The notes under the pieces are model-generated. The model was given only the letters and a program-made list of their open reading frames with translations, made no database searches and was not told where the DNA came from. Shown here piece by piece: positions 8,458-17,820 of a stretch of 64,000 bases of DNA. How positions within the stretch are numbered: position 1 is the first letter of the stretch; the number at the start of each line of letters is the position of its first letter. The DNA lies in assembly GCF_016860525.1 (NCBI RefSeq), contig NZ_BNEA01000015.1, forward strand, positions 1,612,001 to 1,676,000, written 5' to 3'. Source of the stretch: Streptomyces rubradiris. Lineage in GTDB: Bacteria; Actinomycetota; Actinomycetes; Streptomycetales; Streptomycetaceae. The translations under genes and the position numbers were made by a program.

Positions 8458-10014
8458 ATGCTGAACCTCTCGGTCATGCTCGAGGAATCCGCCCGCACAC
8501 ACCCGGACCGGGACGCCATCGTCCTCGGCACGACGCGACTCACCTACGCTCAGGTCGAGGCAGCCGCCAACCAGGTCGCCAACCTTCTGGTCGACCGGTG
8601 CATCCGGCCCGGCGACAAGGTCGCGATCAGTTGCCCGAACGTGCCCTACTTCCCGATCGTCTACTACGGGATCCTCAAGGCCGGCGCCGTCGTCGTACCA
8701 CTCAACATCCTGCTCAAGAGCCGGGAGATCGCCTATCACCTCGCCGACTCGGGGGCGAAGGCGTACTTCTGCTTCGAGGGTGACGCCGGCCTGCCGATGG
8801 GCACGGAGGGACGCGCCGGATTCGACGAGACCACGGGCTGCGAGCACTTCTTCCTCGTCACCGCCGGCCCCGAGGCGGAAAGCCCGATCGAGGGCGTCGA
8901 GACCATGGGCGCCGCGCTGCAGGGTACTGCGACGACGTTCGACAGTATCGCGACGTCGGGGGACGACCCGGCGGTGCTCCTCTACACGAGCGGTACGACA
9001 GGACAGGCGAAGGGCGCCGAACTCAGCCACGCCAACCTCGTTCTCAACGCCCTGGCGTGCAACCGGCTGCTGGAGAACCGGCCCGCCCTGGACACTCACC
9101 TGGTCGTGTTGCCGCTGTTCCACTCCTTCGGCGCGACCGTGCAGATGAACGCCGGCTTCTCGACGGCGAGCACCCTGGTGCTGCTGCCACGATTCGACGC
9201 CCGGCAGGCGGTGTCCCTGATGCGGCAGGAGGACATCACCTTCTTCGCGGGCGTCCCCACCATGTGGTGGGGCCTGCTGCAGGCGCTCACCGAGGACGTC
9301 GACGTCGCGCGGATCGCCCGGAACCTGCGCGTCGGTGTCTCCGGCGGTGCCTCGCTCCCTGCCGAGATCATCAAGCAGGTCAGGGAACGACTGGGCGTCC
9401 GGGTCCTGGAGGGCTACGGCCTCTCCGAGACCTCGCCGGTGGTGACCTTCAGCGATCCGGCGCGAGAGCCGCGGCCCGGCTCCATCGGCGTGCCCATCTG
9501 GGGCGTGGAGGTCAAGCTCGTCACGCCGGACTGGTCGGAGGTCGAGGACGACGGCACAGGGAGTGCCATCGGGGAGATCGCGGTCAAGGGCCACAACGTC
9601 ATGAAGGGCTACCACGGCCGCCCCGGGGCCACCGCCGATGCCATCAGGGACGGCTGGTTCCGCACCGGTGACCTGGCCCGCAGGGACGCGGACGGCTTCT
9701 ACTACGTCGTCGACCGGGCGAAGGACCTGATCATCCGTGGTGGCTTCAATGTGTACCCGCGCGAGATCGAGGAGGTCCTGATGACGCACCCCGCGATCAG
9801 CCTCGCCGCGGTCGTCGGCGTGCCGCACGAAAGCCACGGTGAGGAGATCAAGGCGTTCGTCATCCTCGACCGCGGCGCCGAGGCCCGTCCCGACGAGCTG
9901 ATCGCCTGGGGCAGGGAGCAGATGGCCGGCTACAAGTACCCGCGCATCGTGGAGATCGTGCAGACCCTGCCGATGACGTCCACCGGGAAGATCCTCAAGC
10001 GCGGACTCACGTGA
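8458..10014 (+). CDS. Acyl-CoA synthetase / AMP-forming ligase (1)
   Basis: A 518-residue ANL-superfamily adenylating enzyme, most like long-chain fatty-acid-CoA ligases. The ATP-binding P-loop LLYTSGTTGQAKGAE lies near residue 175, the A5-type GYGLSETSP motif and the hinge aspartate segment GWFRTGDLARRDADG follow, and the C-terminal catalytic lysine is in the MTSTGKILKR tail. It should activate a carboxylic acid to its CoA thioester through an acyl-adenylate. A 92-base gap separates it from the aminotransferase. The ATG follows CCCGGAAGACACC. It is one of two adjacent but clearly different ligases, suggesting two acid products or two chain lengths. Confidence 0.9.
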   Translation: MLNLSVMLEESARTHPDRDAIVLGTTRLTYAQVEAAANQVANLLVDRCIRPGDKVAISCPNVPYFPIVYYGILKAGAVVVPLNILLKSREIAYHLADSGAKAYFCFEGDAGLPMGTEGRAGFDETTGCEHFFLVTAGPEAESPIEGVETMGAALQGTATTFDSIATSGDDPAVLLYTSGTTGQAKGAELSHANLVLNALACNRLLENRPALDTHLVVLPLFHSFGATVQMNAGFSTASTLVLLPRFDARQAVSLMRQEDITFFAGVPTMWWGLLQALTEDVDVARIARNLRVGVSGGASLPAEIIKQVRERLGVRVLEGYGLSETSPVVTFSDPAREPRPGSIGVPIWGVEVKLVTPDWSEVEDDGTGSAIGEIAVKGHNVMKGYHGRPGATADAIRDGWFRTGDLARRDADGFYYVVDRAKDLIIRGGFNVYPREIEEVLMTHPAISLAAVVGVPHESHGEEIKAFVILDRGAEARPDELIAWGREQMAGYKYPRIVEIVQTLPMTSTGKILKRGLT

Positions 10015-10056
10015 CCGGCACGCCAAGCGCATGGACATGGGTGGGAAGGACGGCAG

Positions 10057-11736
10057 ATGGCAGTGGATGACAGCCGGCGGACGGGCACGTCCCCTGACGG
10101 GTCCGGCACGGGGACGGATGCGGTTCCCGACTCGCTCGTGGCCGTCTGGAAGACACGCGTGGCGAGGAACCCGGACGGCACAGCGCTCCGATTCTTCGAC
10201 GGCGCTCTGTCCGCGCAGGAGGTGGACGCGGCGTCGGACGCCCTGGCTGCCGCGTTCGAGGCCCGCGGAACCGGCCGGGGTGATCGCGTCGGCGTGTACC
10301 TGCAGAACATCCCGCAGTACGCGCTGGTGCTGCTGGCCCTGTGGAAACTGGGGGCCACGGCACTGGGGCTCAATCCGATGTACCGGCGTCAGGAACTGCG
10401 CCGGATCATCGACGACTCCGGGGCGGTCGGGATTGTCTGTGCGGACTCGGACGTCCACGAGACGCTCGGCACGCTGGCGGGGAGCACGGTCCGATGGGTG
10501 GTCAGCACGTCGGCACTGGACTACCAGTCGAGGAACGATCCGCGGGTCTTCATGACGACGGAGCGCCACGCTGCGGCACCGGACGGCGACCTGGTGGCCC
10601 TGATCGGCGAGTTCGAGGGCCGCAGTCCCTCACCCGTGGAGCCGACCCGCGACGACGTCGCGTTCCTGACGTACACCTCGGGAACGACGGGGCCGCCGAA
10701 GGGTGCCATGAACACCCACGGCAACGTCCTGAGCGTGGTGGCGACGTGCGCGTCGTGGATGGGTGTGGGCGACGGGGACGTCGTGCTCGCCGTGGCCCCG
10801 CTGTTCCACATCACGGGCGCGGTGGTCAACGCCACGATCTCCCTGCTCACCGACACCACGCTCGTCCTCACGGGGCGGTTCCACCCCGCAGTGGCCCTGG
10901 ACGCCTTCGCCGAGCACGGGGTGACCTACACCATCGGCTCCATCACCGCGTACAACGCCCTCTACGAGCTGCCGCAGGCCGGACCTGAGCACTTCGCGTC
11001 GGTGAAGGCCCTGTACTCCGGCGGCGCGCCGATCCCCCCGGCGACGGTCGAGCGGTTCCAGGAGCGATTCGGCGTCTACCTCCACAACGGCTACGGGATG
11101 ACCGAGACGACGTCCGCCGTCATCGCCGTGCCTCCGGGGGACAGGGCCCCCGTGCATCTGCCGAGCGGCACGCTCTCCATCGGCAAGCCCCTGCCGCACC
11201 TCACCGCGCGCGTCGTGGACCCGCACGGTGACCCGGTGCCGAGCGGGGAACAGGGCGAACTGGAGTTGAGCGGGCCGCAGGTGGTGCCCGGGTACTGGGG
11301 CAAGCCCGAGGTCACCCGCCAGACGATGCCGGACGGCCGGCTCCGTACCGGTGATGTCGCCGTCATCGACGAGGAGGGCTGGGTCTACCTGGTGGACCGG
11401 CTCAAGGACCAGATCAACGTGTCCGGGTACAAGGTCTGGCCGCGTGAGGTGGAGGACGCTCTGTACGAGCACCCGTCGGTGCTGGAGGCAGCCGTCGTCG
11501 GGCAGCCGGACGCGTACCGCGGCGAGACCGTCGTCGCCTACGTCTCGCTCAAGGCGGGCCTGCACGCCACGGCAGAGGAGTTGATCGCCTTCTCCCGTGA
11601 GCGGCTGGCCGCTTACAAGTGCCCGCGTGAGATCCGTTTCCTCGCCGACCTGCCCAAGACGCAGAGCGGCAAGATCCGGCGTGCCGAGCTGCGCCGCATC
11701 GACGTCGCCGGGCCGATACCACCCTCCAAGGACTGA
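10057..11736 (+). CDS. Acyl-CoA synthetase / AMP-forming ligase (2)
   Basis: A 559-residue ANL-superfamily ligase with the P-loop TYTSGTTGPPKGAMNTHGN near residue 203, NGYGMTETTSAV, RLRTGDVAVIDEEGWVYLVD and the C-terminal catalytic lysine in KTQSGKIRRAELR. The ATG at 10057 has GGGAAGGACGGC upstream, 42 bases after ligase 1. It should make an acyl-CoA for the acyl-CoA dehydrogenase encoded downstream. It is not a recent duplicate of ligase 1: outside the motifs the two differ strongly. Just behind its stop lies the tail of a lost short-chain dehydrogenase gene. Confidence 0.9.
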   Translation: MAVDDSRRTGTSPDGSGTGTDAVPDSLVAVWKTRVARNPDGTALRFFDGALSAQEVDAASDALAAAFEARGTGRGDRVGVYLQNIPQYALVLLALWKLGATALGLNPMYRRQELRRIIDDSGAVGIVCADSDVHETLGTLAGSTVRWVVSTSALDYQSRNDPRVFMTTERHAAAPDGDLVALIGEFEGRSPSPVEPTRDDVAFLTYTSGTTGPPKGAMNTHGNVLSVVATCASWMGVGDGDVVLAVAPLFHITGAVVNATISLLTDTTLVLTGRFHPAVALDAFAEHGVTYTIGSITAYNALYELPQAGPEHFASVKALYSGGAPIPPATVERFQERFGVYLHNGYGMTETTSAVIAVPPGDRAPVHLPSGTLSIGKPLPHLTARVVDPHGDPVPSGEQGELELSGPQVVPGYWGKPEVTRQTMPDGRLRTGDVAVIDEEGWVYLVDRLKDQINVSGYKVWPREVEDALYEHPSVLEAAVVGQPDAYRGETVVAYVSLKAGLHATAEELIAFSRERLAAYKCPREIRFLADLPKTQSGKIRRAELRRIDVAGPIPPSKD

Positions 11737-11739
11737 TCG

Positions 11740-11793
11740 TTGAGCATCCTCACCGTCGACGGCGGCCTCACGGTCGCCGGCGGTACCGCGTGA
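11740..11793 (+). pseudogene. 3' tail of a deleted short-chain dehydrogenase gene
   Basis: Immediately after the ligase stop the sequence reads LSILTVDGGLTVAGGTA followed by a stop. This is the usual C-terminal strand and cofactor loop of SDR enzymes (the -TVDGG- ending). The rest of the gene, about 240 codons, is missing. Only 17 codons remain, so the family call rests on a short but characteristic motif. It points to a deletion that removed an SDR gene between the ligase and the acyl-CoA dehydrogenase. Confidence 0.6.
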
Positions 11794-11822
11794 CGACCGC
11801 GCCCATCCGACAAAGGACAACC

Positions 11823-13060
11823 ATGACTTTCCCTCACCTCCCGCCGGAGATCGCGGAGCTGCGTGAGCGCACTCGCCGGTTCATTCGCGAGGTCGTCATC
11901 GACGCCGAGCCCGCACCGGGCGGACGTCTCGACCAGACCACCCGTGACCGGCTGCAGGCCGCGGCGAAGGAGGCCGGTGTCTTCGCGCCACTCGTGCCGA
12001 CGGAGTACGGCGGGTGGGGCCTGCCCATCGAGCACTGGTCACCGATCCTGCAGGAGGCCGGCTATTCGCCGATCGGTCCCGTGGCGCTCAACTGCATGGC
12101 ACCCGACGAGGGGACATGCACGTGCTCAACCAGATCGCGACCGTGAGGCAGAAGAAGCGCTGTCTCGCGCCTCTGGCGGCGGGGGACGTCCGGTCGTGCT
12201 TCGGCATGACCGAGCCCCATCCCGGAGCGGGGTCCGACCCGGCGGCGCTGCGGACCACGGCCGTGCGGGCCGACGGCGGCTGGATCATCGACGGCCACAA
12301 GCGGTTCACCAGCGGGGCTGTCGGTGCCGGGTTCTGCGTCGTGATGGCGCGGACGCCGGCCGTCGACGGCTCCCCCGAAGGGGCCACCATGTTCCTCGTC
12401 GACATGACGAACCCCGGAATCCGGGTCGGCGAGGCGATCCACACTGTCGACCGCTCCATCGACGGCGGTCACCCGCACGTCCACCTGGAGGACTGCTTCG
12501 TCGCCGACGACGCGGTGCTCGGCGAGGTGGGGCTGGGATTCCGGTACGCACAGGTACGGCTCGGACCTGCGCGCCTCACACACTGCATGCGGTGGCTGGG
12601 GCTGGCGCGGCGGGCGCACGACATCGCGCTGGACCGGGCCGCGCGGCGTGAGCTGTTCGGCGGCCCGATCGACTCGCTCGGCCTGGCACAGCACCTCATC
12701 GCCGAGTCGGTGATCGACATCGAGACCTCCGACGCGATCATCACCAAGACCGCGGCTCTGCTGCACAGTGACCCGAAGGCGGGTTCGGCGATGTCGTCGG
12801 TGGCGAAGGTGCACTGTTCGGAGGCGGTCTTCCGGGTGGTCGACCGTGCCGTCCAGATCTGCGGAGGGGACGGGGTCTGCGACGGGCTCCCACTGGCGCA
12901 GTACCTCAACGAGGTCCGCCCGTTCCGGATCTACGACGGCTCCAACGAGACCCACCGGTGGGCCATCGCCCGCCGGGCATCGGCCGGCCGCAGCGCGGCG
13001 GTCCAGGCCGGTGAGCGGTACCGGGGCGACGCTGTCGTGGGCCGGAACGGAGGCTCGTGA
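11823..13060 (+). pseudogene. Acyl-CoA dehydrogenase, broken by a one-base deletion
   Basis: The ATG at 11823 follows AAAGGACAACC and opens an acyl-CoA dehydrogenase N-domain (LPPEIAELRERTRRFIREV). The frame breaks at 12111-12114, where GAGGGGACATG replaces what should read as GAG-GGx-GAC-ATG; the rest, HVLNQIATVRQKKRCLAPL, the FAD-contact CFGMTEPHPGAGSDP, and the C-terminal domain with YDGSNETHRW, continues one frame over to 13060. The span is 1,238 bases, one short of a multiple of three; restored, it gives 412 residues, normal length. It would oxidise an acyl-CoA to the enoyl-CoA. It may be truly inactive or an assembly error. The 3' end overlaps the following phosphotransferase remnant. 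Confidence 0.87.
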
Positions 13061-13280
13061 TGCACACCGCCCCCGACGGCGTGGGCCCGCTCGCGTGGCA
13101 GCGCATCGGCGACGGCCACTCCAACATCATCTACCTGCCGGCAGCGATCTTCTGCGAGGCCATCTACACCCGCTGGCAGCGTGGGGAGCGTCCCCACGAC
13201 AAGACCTTCGGGCCGTCGCTCGAAACGGGTGTCCCCCGACTGCTGGAGCAGGCGGGGCGATACGCCGGCCAGAGAGAGAT
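13057..13280 (+). pseudogene. Aminoglycoside-phosphotransferase-family protein, centre deleted
   Basis: A GTG at 13057 or ATG at 13060, with GGAGG upstream, opens the N-terminus of a phosphotransferase-like protein: PLAWQRIGDGHSNIIYL is the usual Gly-rich nucleotide loop start of the family often paired with acyl-CoA dehydrogenases. Directly after it the text jumps in frame to what looks like the C-terminal helices (AIFCEAIYTRWQRGE then GPSLETGVPRLLEQAGRYAG). The catalytic HGD and DxD regions, some 250 residues, are absent. The 3' boundary is approximate because the frame runs on into the next gene. The call rests on the two terminal motifs and the position next to the acyl-CoA dehydrogenase. 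Confidence 0.6.
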
Positions 13281-13283
13281 CTC

Positions 13284-13559
13284 GTGTCCTCCGCTTCCTC
13301 CCGGCATTCCCCCCGTGACACACGAGTGCTGGTCACTGTCAACGCGCTGCCGCTCGCCGTCGGTGTCCTGCTCTCCTGCTCCACGACCCTCGGAGAGACC
13401 TCCGTGTACGGACGTCTCACCCTCGGCATGGCGTGGGCGCTCACGCAGCTCGTCGTCCTCGTCGGCGGGACGTGGTGGCACGAGAGCCGGGCCGCGTCCT
13501 CGTGCGAGCCGACCCCGGTGACGACCGCTGCCTCTCGTTCGGTCGGAGGCACGTGGTGA
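13284..13559 (+). CDS. DUF485-like small membrane partner of the symporter
   Basis: A 91-residue protein with two predicted transmembrane helices: one around VLVTVNALPLAVGVLLSCST and one around LGMAWALTQLVVLVGGTWW, separated by a short loop containing a Gly-Glu and a Tyr-Gly-Arg. That layout matches the DUF485 proteins encoded just before acetate/solute-sodium symporters. The GTG at 13284 has AGAGAGAG upstream. The stop overlaps the GTG of the symporter gene. Because the symporter downstream is damaged, this protein may have no working partner. Confidence 0.65.
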   Translation: MSSASSRHSPRDTRVLVTVNALPLAVGVLLSCSTTLGETSVYGRLTLGMAWALTQLVVLVGGTWWHESRAASSCEPTPVTTAASRSVGGTW

Positions 13560-15065
13560 CGACGTGCCTCCTGAGCGTCGGCTCGCCCGACCTCATCGGC
13601 TCCGCCGCGAGGGGCGCGGTCATCACCGCTTTCTTCGTCTTCATCGGCCTCTGCCTTCTGTGGGTCTTCACCCTCGCCACTCAGGACGACGATCCGGAAC
13701 GCCTCTACGTCGTCGGCCGGTCTCTCCCGCCCGTCTTCAACGGTGTCGCGATGGCGGGGGAACAGATCACGGTCGTCATCCTGGTCTCGTTGCCGGGAGC
13801 GATCGCCCTCTTCGGCTACGACGGTGTCTCGACCGCCGTCGACAGTGCCCTCGCACTCGGTGTCTTCCTGCTCCTCGCCTCCAGGATTCGCGCGACCCGT
13901 CGCTACACCCTCGGTGAGCTGTTCGCCCTGCGTGCCGAGGGACCGGGAACGCGGGTCGCCGGTGCGGTGGTGACGCTGTGCATCGCCGTACCCCTGCTCA
14001 TGGTCCAACTGCGTGCCGGCGGCATCACCGCCGCTCTCCTGATCGGCATGCCGACCGAGACGGCCCAGGTGGTGTGCACGGTACTGATGGGATTCCTCAT
14101 CACATGCTTCGCAGGAGTGGCTGATCTGCGCGGCACCAGTTTCATACAGGTCGCCAAGGTGCCCATAGCCCTGGCGACGCTCGCCGCACTGACCCTGCTG
14201 GCGCTCCGCCTGTTCGACTGGAGTCCTGAATCGCTGTTGTCGGCCGCCATGGACAAGAGCATGTCGCCGGATGACTACCTCAGCCCTGGGCTGTGGGCGC
14301 ACACCGCCGACTTCGGTCCGCTCGGCACGATCAGCGACCACATCGTCGTCGTCCTCGGCACCGCGATGATGCCCCACCTGCTCCTGCGCGTCAGCGCCAG
14401 TCGGGACGCGTCCGCCGCGCGACGCTCATTGAGCGTCGCCGTAGGGCTGACCGGCCCCTTCTACCTGCTCCTGATCACGGCCGGTATCGCCGCTGCCGCG
14501 GTGGTGGGCAGCGGACAGATCGGAGTCGTCGACGTGAAGGGACAGGGAGCCCCGATCCTCCTGGCATCGGAGGTCCTCCCCCACCACTCCACGGGCCGGG
14601 TCGTGGTCATCGTCCTCGTGGCCTGTGTCGCCTTTCTCGCCGTCCTCACAGCCGTGGCAAGCGTGACCTTCGCCGCCGCCGTCTCCGTGGCCCGCGACCT
14701 GTTCGGGCAGAAGGGCCGCTCCAGGATCGGCATCGGAGAGCCGGCCGTCACACGACTGTCCGTTGTCGCGCTCTGCGCCGTCAGCCTTCTCCTCGCCACC
14801 GCCCTGTACCGCTACCCCATCGAGTTCCTCCTCGCCTTCTCGCTGAGCCTCGCGGCCACCTGTGTGTTCCCCGCACTCGTCTACTCCTTCCTGTGGGCCG
14901 GCTTCGACCGCCGAGGGCTGCTGTGGCTCGTCTACGGAGGGCTGTCCCTCTGCACACTCCTCCGTCCCGGCAGCCTTCCTCCTCGGATGGCTCGGCAGCG
15001 CGCGACCGTGGGAAAGGGCCGCACGAGCCCGGCGCACGGCGTTGAGGGAGGCACGGAGTCAGTGA
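13553..15065 (+). pseudogene. Solute:sodium symporter (SSS family), C-terminus damaged
   Basis: From the GTG at 13553 (or 13556) the sequence encodes a typical multi-helix symporter of the ActP-like group: FNGVAMAGEQITVVILVSLP, RRYTLGELFALRAEGPGTRV and VPLLMVQLRAGGITAALLIG are characteristic. About 470 residues are intact. At 14957-14963 the frame leaves the family pattern; the usual SSS tail, VPAAFLLGWLGSARPWERAA, is found in the next frame and ends at 15065. The loop and helix that normally precede that tail are missing, so this is a deletion plus frameshift, not a single-base slip. The unshifted frame runs on without a stop into the dioxygenase gene and is not meaningful there. Confidence 0.8.
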
Positions 15066-15110
15066 CACGTCCTGACTCCTGCCTCGACAACCGTGGGAGA
15101 GCGGCAGTGC

Positions 15111-15194
15111 GACCGGCGTGTGCATCGTGCACCGGGCCCGAACAAGGCAGGTGCTCGCTGTCGTTCTCGCCGACGGTCGTGGCTGGCGAAAGTA
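15111..15194 (+). repeat. Leader element, copy 1 (also at 25926-26007)
   Basis: About 84 bases upstream of the PhyH-type dioxygenase gene match, at a clearly high level by eye, the region upstream of the diaminopentanoate dehydrogenase-like gene. Shared blocks include GCAGGTGCTC, TGTCGTTCTC and CGTGGCTGG. Neither copy looks coding. Because both stand in front of a gene, they may be duplicated promoter or leader DNA. Confidence 0.7.
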
Positions 15195-15242
15195 GCGCCA
15201 CCAGCCACAGGAACAGCAAGGACGTTGAGGGAGAGAAGGCAC

Positions 15243-16109
15243 ATGACGACACAGAAGCAACGCCAGACCCTGACGTCGGTGGAGACCGACACGCCGACGG
15301 ACGAGATCCTCAAGCTCCTGACCCGCGACGGAGGCGTCATCGTCAAGAACTTCCTGACGAAAGAGCAGATGAACCGCTTCAACGCCGAGATCGAGCCGCC
15401 GATGCAGGCGCTTCGCCCGGGCTCGACCCACGAGAACGAAATGGTGGCCGCGTTCCACGGCAGCAACACCAAGCGACTCACCAACCTGGTCACGCACAGC
15501 GCCACGTTCCGCAACGAGATCCTCGAACACTCCCTGGTCCACGAGGTCTGCGACCGGACCTTCCTCCCGGAGTCGGGCACGTACTGGATGACCACCGCGC
15601 AGGTGATCGAGATCGGCCCCCGCAGCCAGGCGCAGATGCTGCACAGGGACCTGGAGAACTGGTTCCCTTTCATCGGGATGGGGCCCGACGGTCCGGAGGT
15701 CACCCTCAACTTCCTGATCGCCCTGACCGACTTCACGGAGGAGAACGGCGCCACCCGAGTCATCCCCGGGAGCAACCACTGGAGCGACTTCGAGGACCGC
15801 GGGACTCCTGAGCAGACAGTTCCCGCGATCATGAACGCCGGAGACGCCCTTCTGTTCAGCGGCAAGACCGCGCACGGTGGCGGCGCGAACCAGACCAGCG
15901 ACGAGTACCGGCGAGCCGTGGCCTTCGCCCTCAATCCGGGCTTCCTCACCGGCGAGGAGGCGTACCCCTTCCTGGTCGACAGGGAGGTCGCGAAGACGCT
16001 CTCGCCGCGTGTCCAACGCATACTCGGGTTCCGGTCCCAGTACCCGACGGGCTCTCCTGGCCTGTGGCAGGTCGACTACGCCGACCTGGGCGACTACCTC
16101 GGTCTCTGA
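15243..16109 (+). CDS. PhyH-type Fe(II)/2-oxoglutarate dioxygenase
   Basis: A 288-residue phytanoyl-CoA dioxygenase-family enzyme. The iron facial triad is visible as His134 and Asp136 in MLHRDLENW and His211 in KTAHGGGANQ; the arginine that binds 2-oxoglutarate is probably in DEYRRAVAFAL. FLIALTDFTEENGATRVIPG is the normal core strand. It resembles family members that hydroxylate small or natural-product substrates and need not act on a CoA ester. The ATG is well placed behind GGGAGAGAAGG. It is the last gene of the plus-strand cluster and stands behind leader element copy 1, so it may have its own promoter. The substrate is unknown. Confidence 0.88.
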   Translation: MTTQKQRQTLTSVETDTPTDEILKLLTRDGGVIVKNFLTKEQMNRFNAEIEPPMQALRPGSTHENEMVAAFHGSNTKRLTNLVTHSATFRNEILEHSLVHEVCDRTFLPESGTYWMTTAQVIEIGPRSQAQMLHRDLENWFPFIGMGPDGPEVTLNFLIALTDFTEENGATRVIPGSNHWSDFEDRGTPEQTVPAIMNAGDALLFSGKTAHGGGANQTSDEYRRAVAFALNPGFLTGEEAYPFLVDREVAKTLSPRVQRILGFRSQYPTGSPGLWQVDYADLGDYLGL

Positions 16110-16236
16110 GCCGACCCGATCGACTCACGCGCCCTGGCCGGCACCCTCTGCCGGTGGAATGGACGGGCCCGAGGGGCTTGCACGGTGTCGCAGCGAGGCA
16201 CGGGTCTCACCGAGGAAGGCAGGGACCGTGCTGTGG

Positions 16237-17667
16237 TCAGGTGCGGCTCTCGCCTGATGCTGTGCGCTCGACGGGACCGCACGCTAGGGCGAGCAGTTTC
16301 CGCCAGTCGACCGGGGGTGCTGGTGGCGGTGCGCCGGGGCGGTCGCGTGGCAGCAGCACCCGTAGCGCGCGGGGCCGTACCGAGCACACGACCGGTGTGC
16401 GCAGCCACAATGCCTCCCCGTCGACCGCCACCGGAATCTGCACCTCCTCGCCGCCCCCCGTCTCCGGGGACTGCGGGCCTTTGGCCGTCACCTCGACCCG
16501 CCGCGCGGTCGTCACGGTGAGTCCCGGCGCCTGTGAGCCCCACAGGGCCAGCTGTGCCGCCTGTGCGGCGTTCGCCACCCTGATCCCGATCACACCCAGC
16601 TCACCGCCGTCGAGCGCGGGCCGGCGCCCGCCGCCGCTCAGCTCGTCGGGAGAGACATACGGGTTGTTGCTGATCAGCAGCGCCTGCTGGTCCGCGAGTC
16701 GGGTACCGTCCACCCACGCGTCGATCCGTCCCGCGCCCTCCCTGGCCAGCAGGTCCGGCATCAGCTTCAGTGCGGTGCCCGTCTTGTCGTCGCGGTACTC
16801 GGGGCTCTGCACGATGTCCGCGTACACGCCGAAGGACACCGTGTTGACGAAGGGACGGCCGGAGACGTCGCCGAGATCGACCCGGATCTCCTCGCCGTCG
16901 GTCAGGGCATCGAGGCAGCGGGCCGGGTCGGCGCGGTCGAGGCCGAGATCCATGGCGAAGTGATTGCGAGTGCCCGCGGAGATCACGAGGAACGGCAGTC
17001 CGTGTTCGGCGGCGACGGCCGCGACCAGCGCCTGAGTACCGTCGCCACCGGCGACACCGAGCAGGTCGGCACCGTCTTCTACGGCCTCTCGGGCCAGTCC
17101 GCCCACGTCGACCGGGACTGACGGGTCCAGCAGGATCACCCGCGCGCCCAGTCGCTCCGCCCGCTTCACGAGGTCGAAGCGGGTGACCTTGCCACCGCCC
17201 GACTTCGGATTCATGATCAGCACCGCCCGCCTCGGCGGACGTGCGCGTACGGACCGCTGCGACCGGGGCGGCCGCGCTCGGTGCAGCGCCGTGCGGCCGC
17301 AGGTCACCGCCGTCGCCCAGCACAGGCTGGAGATCAACGCGATCAGCCACAGACCGCTCCGCGCGTAGAACACGAGCACTCCGGCCGGCGCCCCGACGGC
17401 CACGAACGCGCCGAGCAGCCGCACGAGACCGCGCCGGGCCACGAGCCACCAGATGCCTGCGGCGCAGACCACGAGCCCGAGGATCCCGGCCATGACCACG
17501 AGCAGTCCGCCCCCGCTCAGCGCGAGCAGCAGCACCGCCACGGCGGCGGTTGCCGCCACCACGGCGAACCGCGCGAGCAGCCGGGCTGCCAGCCCGGCCC
17601 GCGACCGTGCCTTTCGTGTCCTGTCTATGGCCTTCTCCTGAAGGGGCTCTGATCCGTTCTGCCTCAC
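16237..17667 (-). CDS. Diacylglycerol kinase-family lipid kinase with N-terminal membrane segments
   Basis: A protein of about 476 residues with several N-terminal hydrophobic helices (LLARFAVVAATAAVAVLLLA and following) and then a DAGK/YegS-type catalytic domain: LIMNPKSGGGKV is the first nucleotide-binding motif, GVAGGDGTQALVAAVAAEHG the second, and SAGTRNHFAMDLGLDR is also diagnostic. The C-terminal half has the usual beta-sandwich domain with VNTVSFGVYADIV. It should phosphorylate a membrane lipid. The GTG start at 17667 is uncertain; no strong ribosome site is seen, and other starts within about 100 bases are possible. It converges with the dioxygenase gene and is divergent from the regulator fragment at 17821. 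Confidence 0.85.
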   Translation of the reverse strand: MRQNGSEPLQEKAIDRTRKARSRAGLAARLLARFAVVAATAAVAVLLLALSGGGLLVVMAGILGLVVCAAGIWWLVARRGLVRLLGAFVAVGAPAGVLVFYARSGLWLIALISSLCWATAVTCGRTALHRARPPRSQRSVRARPPRRAVLIMNPKSGGGKVTRFDLVKRAERLGARVILLDPSVPVDVGGLAREAVEDGADLLGVAGGDGTQALVAAVAAEHGLPFLVISAGTRNHFAMDLGLDRADPARCLDALTDGEEIRVDLGDVSGRPFVNTVSFGVYADIVQSPEYRDDKTGTALKLMPDLLAREGAGRIDAWVDGTRLADQQALLISNNPYVSPDELSGGGRRPALDGGELGVIGIRVANAAQAAQLALWGSQAPGLTVTTARRVEVTAKGPQSPETGGGEEVQIPVAVDGEALWLRTPVVCSVRPRALRVLLPRDRPGAPPPAPPVDWRKLLALACGPVERTASGESRT

Positions 17668-17820
17668 CAGCCTGGCGTAGTGCCCCTGGCCGAGTGCGTC
17701 CCGGACGCCCGTACGGGTGAGCCGGTCGGTCGAGCGCGTGGAACCCCGGCGCGAGACAGCTGAGGGGCTGGCCCCCACTGACGAGGGGCGTACGCCGAGG
17801 GCTTCCCGTGCATTCACACT

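Noticed and set aside
8254..10569. Long minus-strand open frame opposite the first acyl-CoA synthetase
   Set aside because: The plus strand encodes a complete ligase with all motifs; the reverse frame has no family motifs and arises from G/C-ending codons.
15066..15811. Apparent extension of the symporter frame into the dioxygenase gene
   Set aside because: After about 14960 the frame no longer resembles the family, and from 15243 it overlaps a perfect dioxygenase in another frame.
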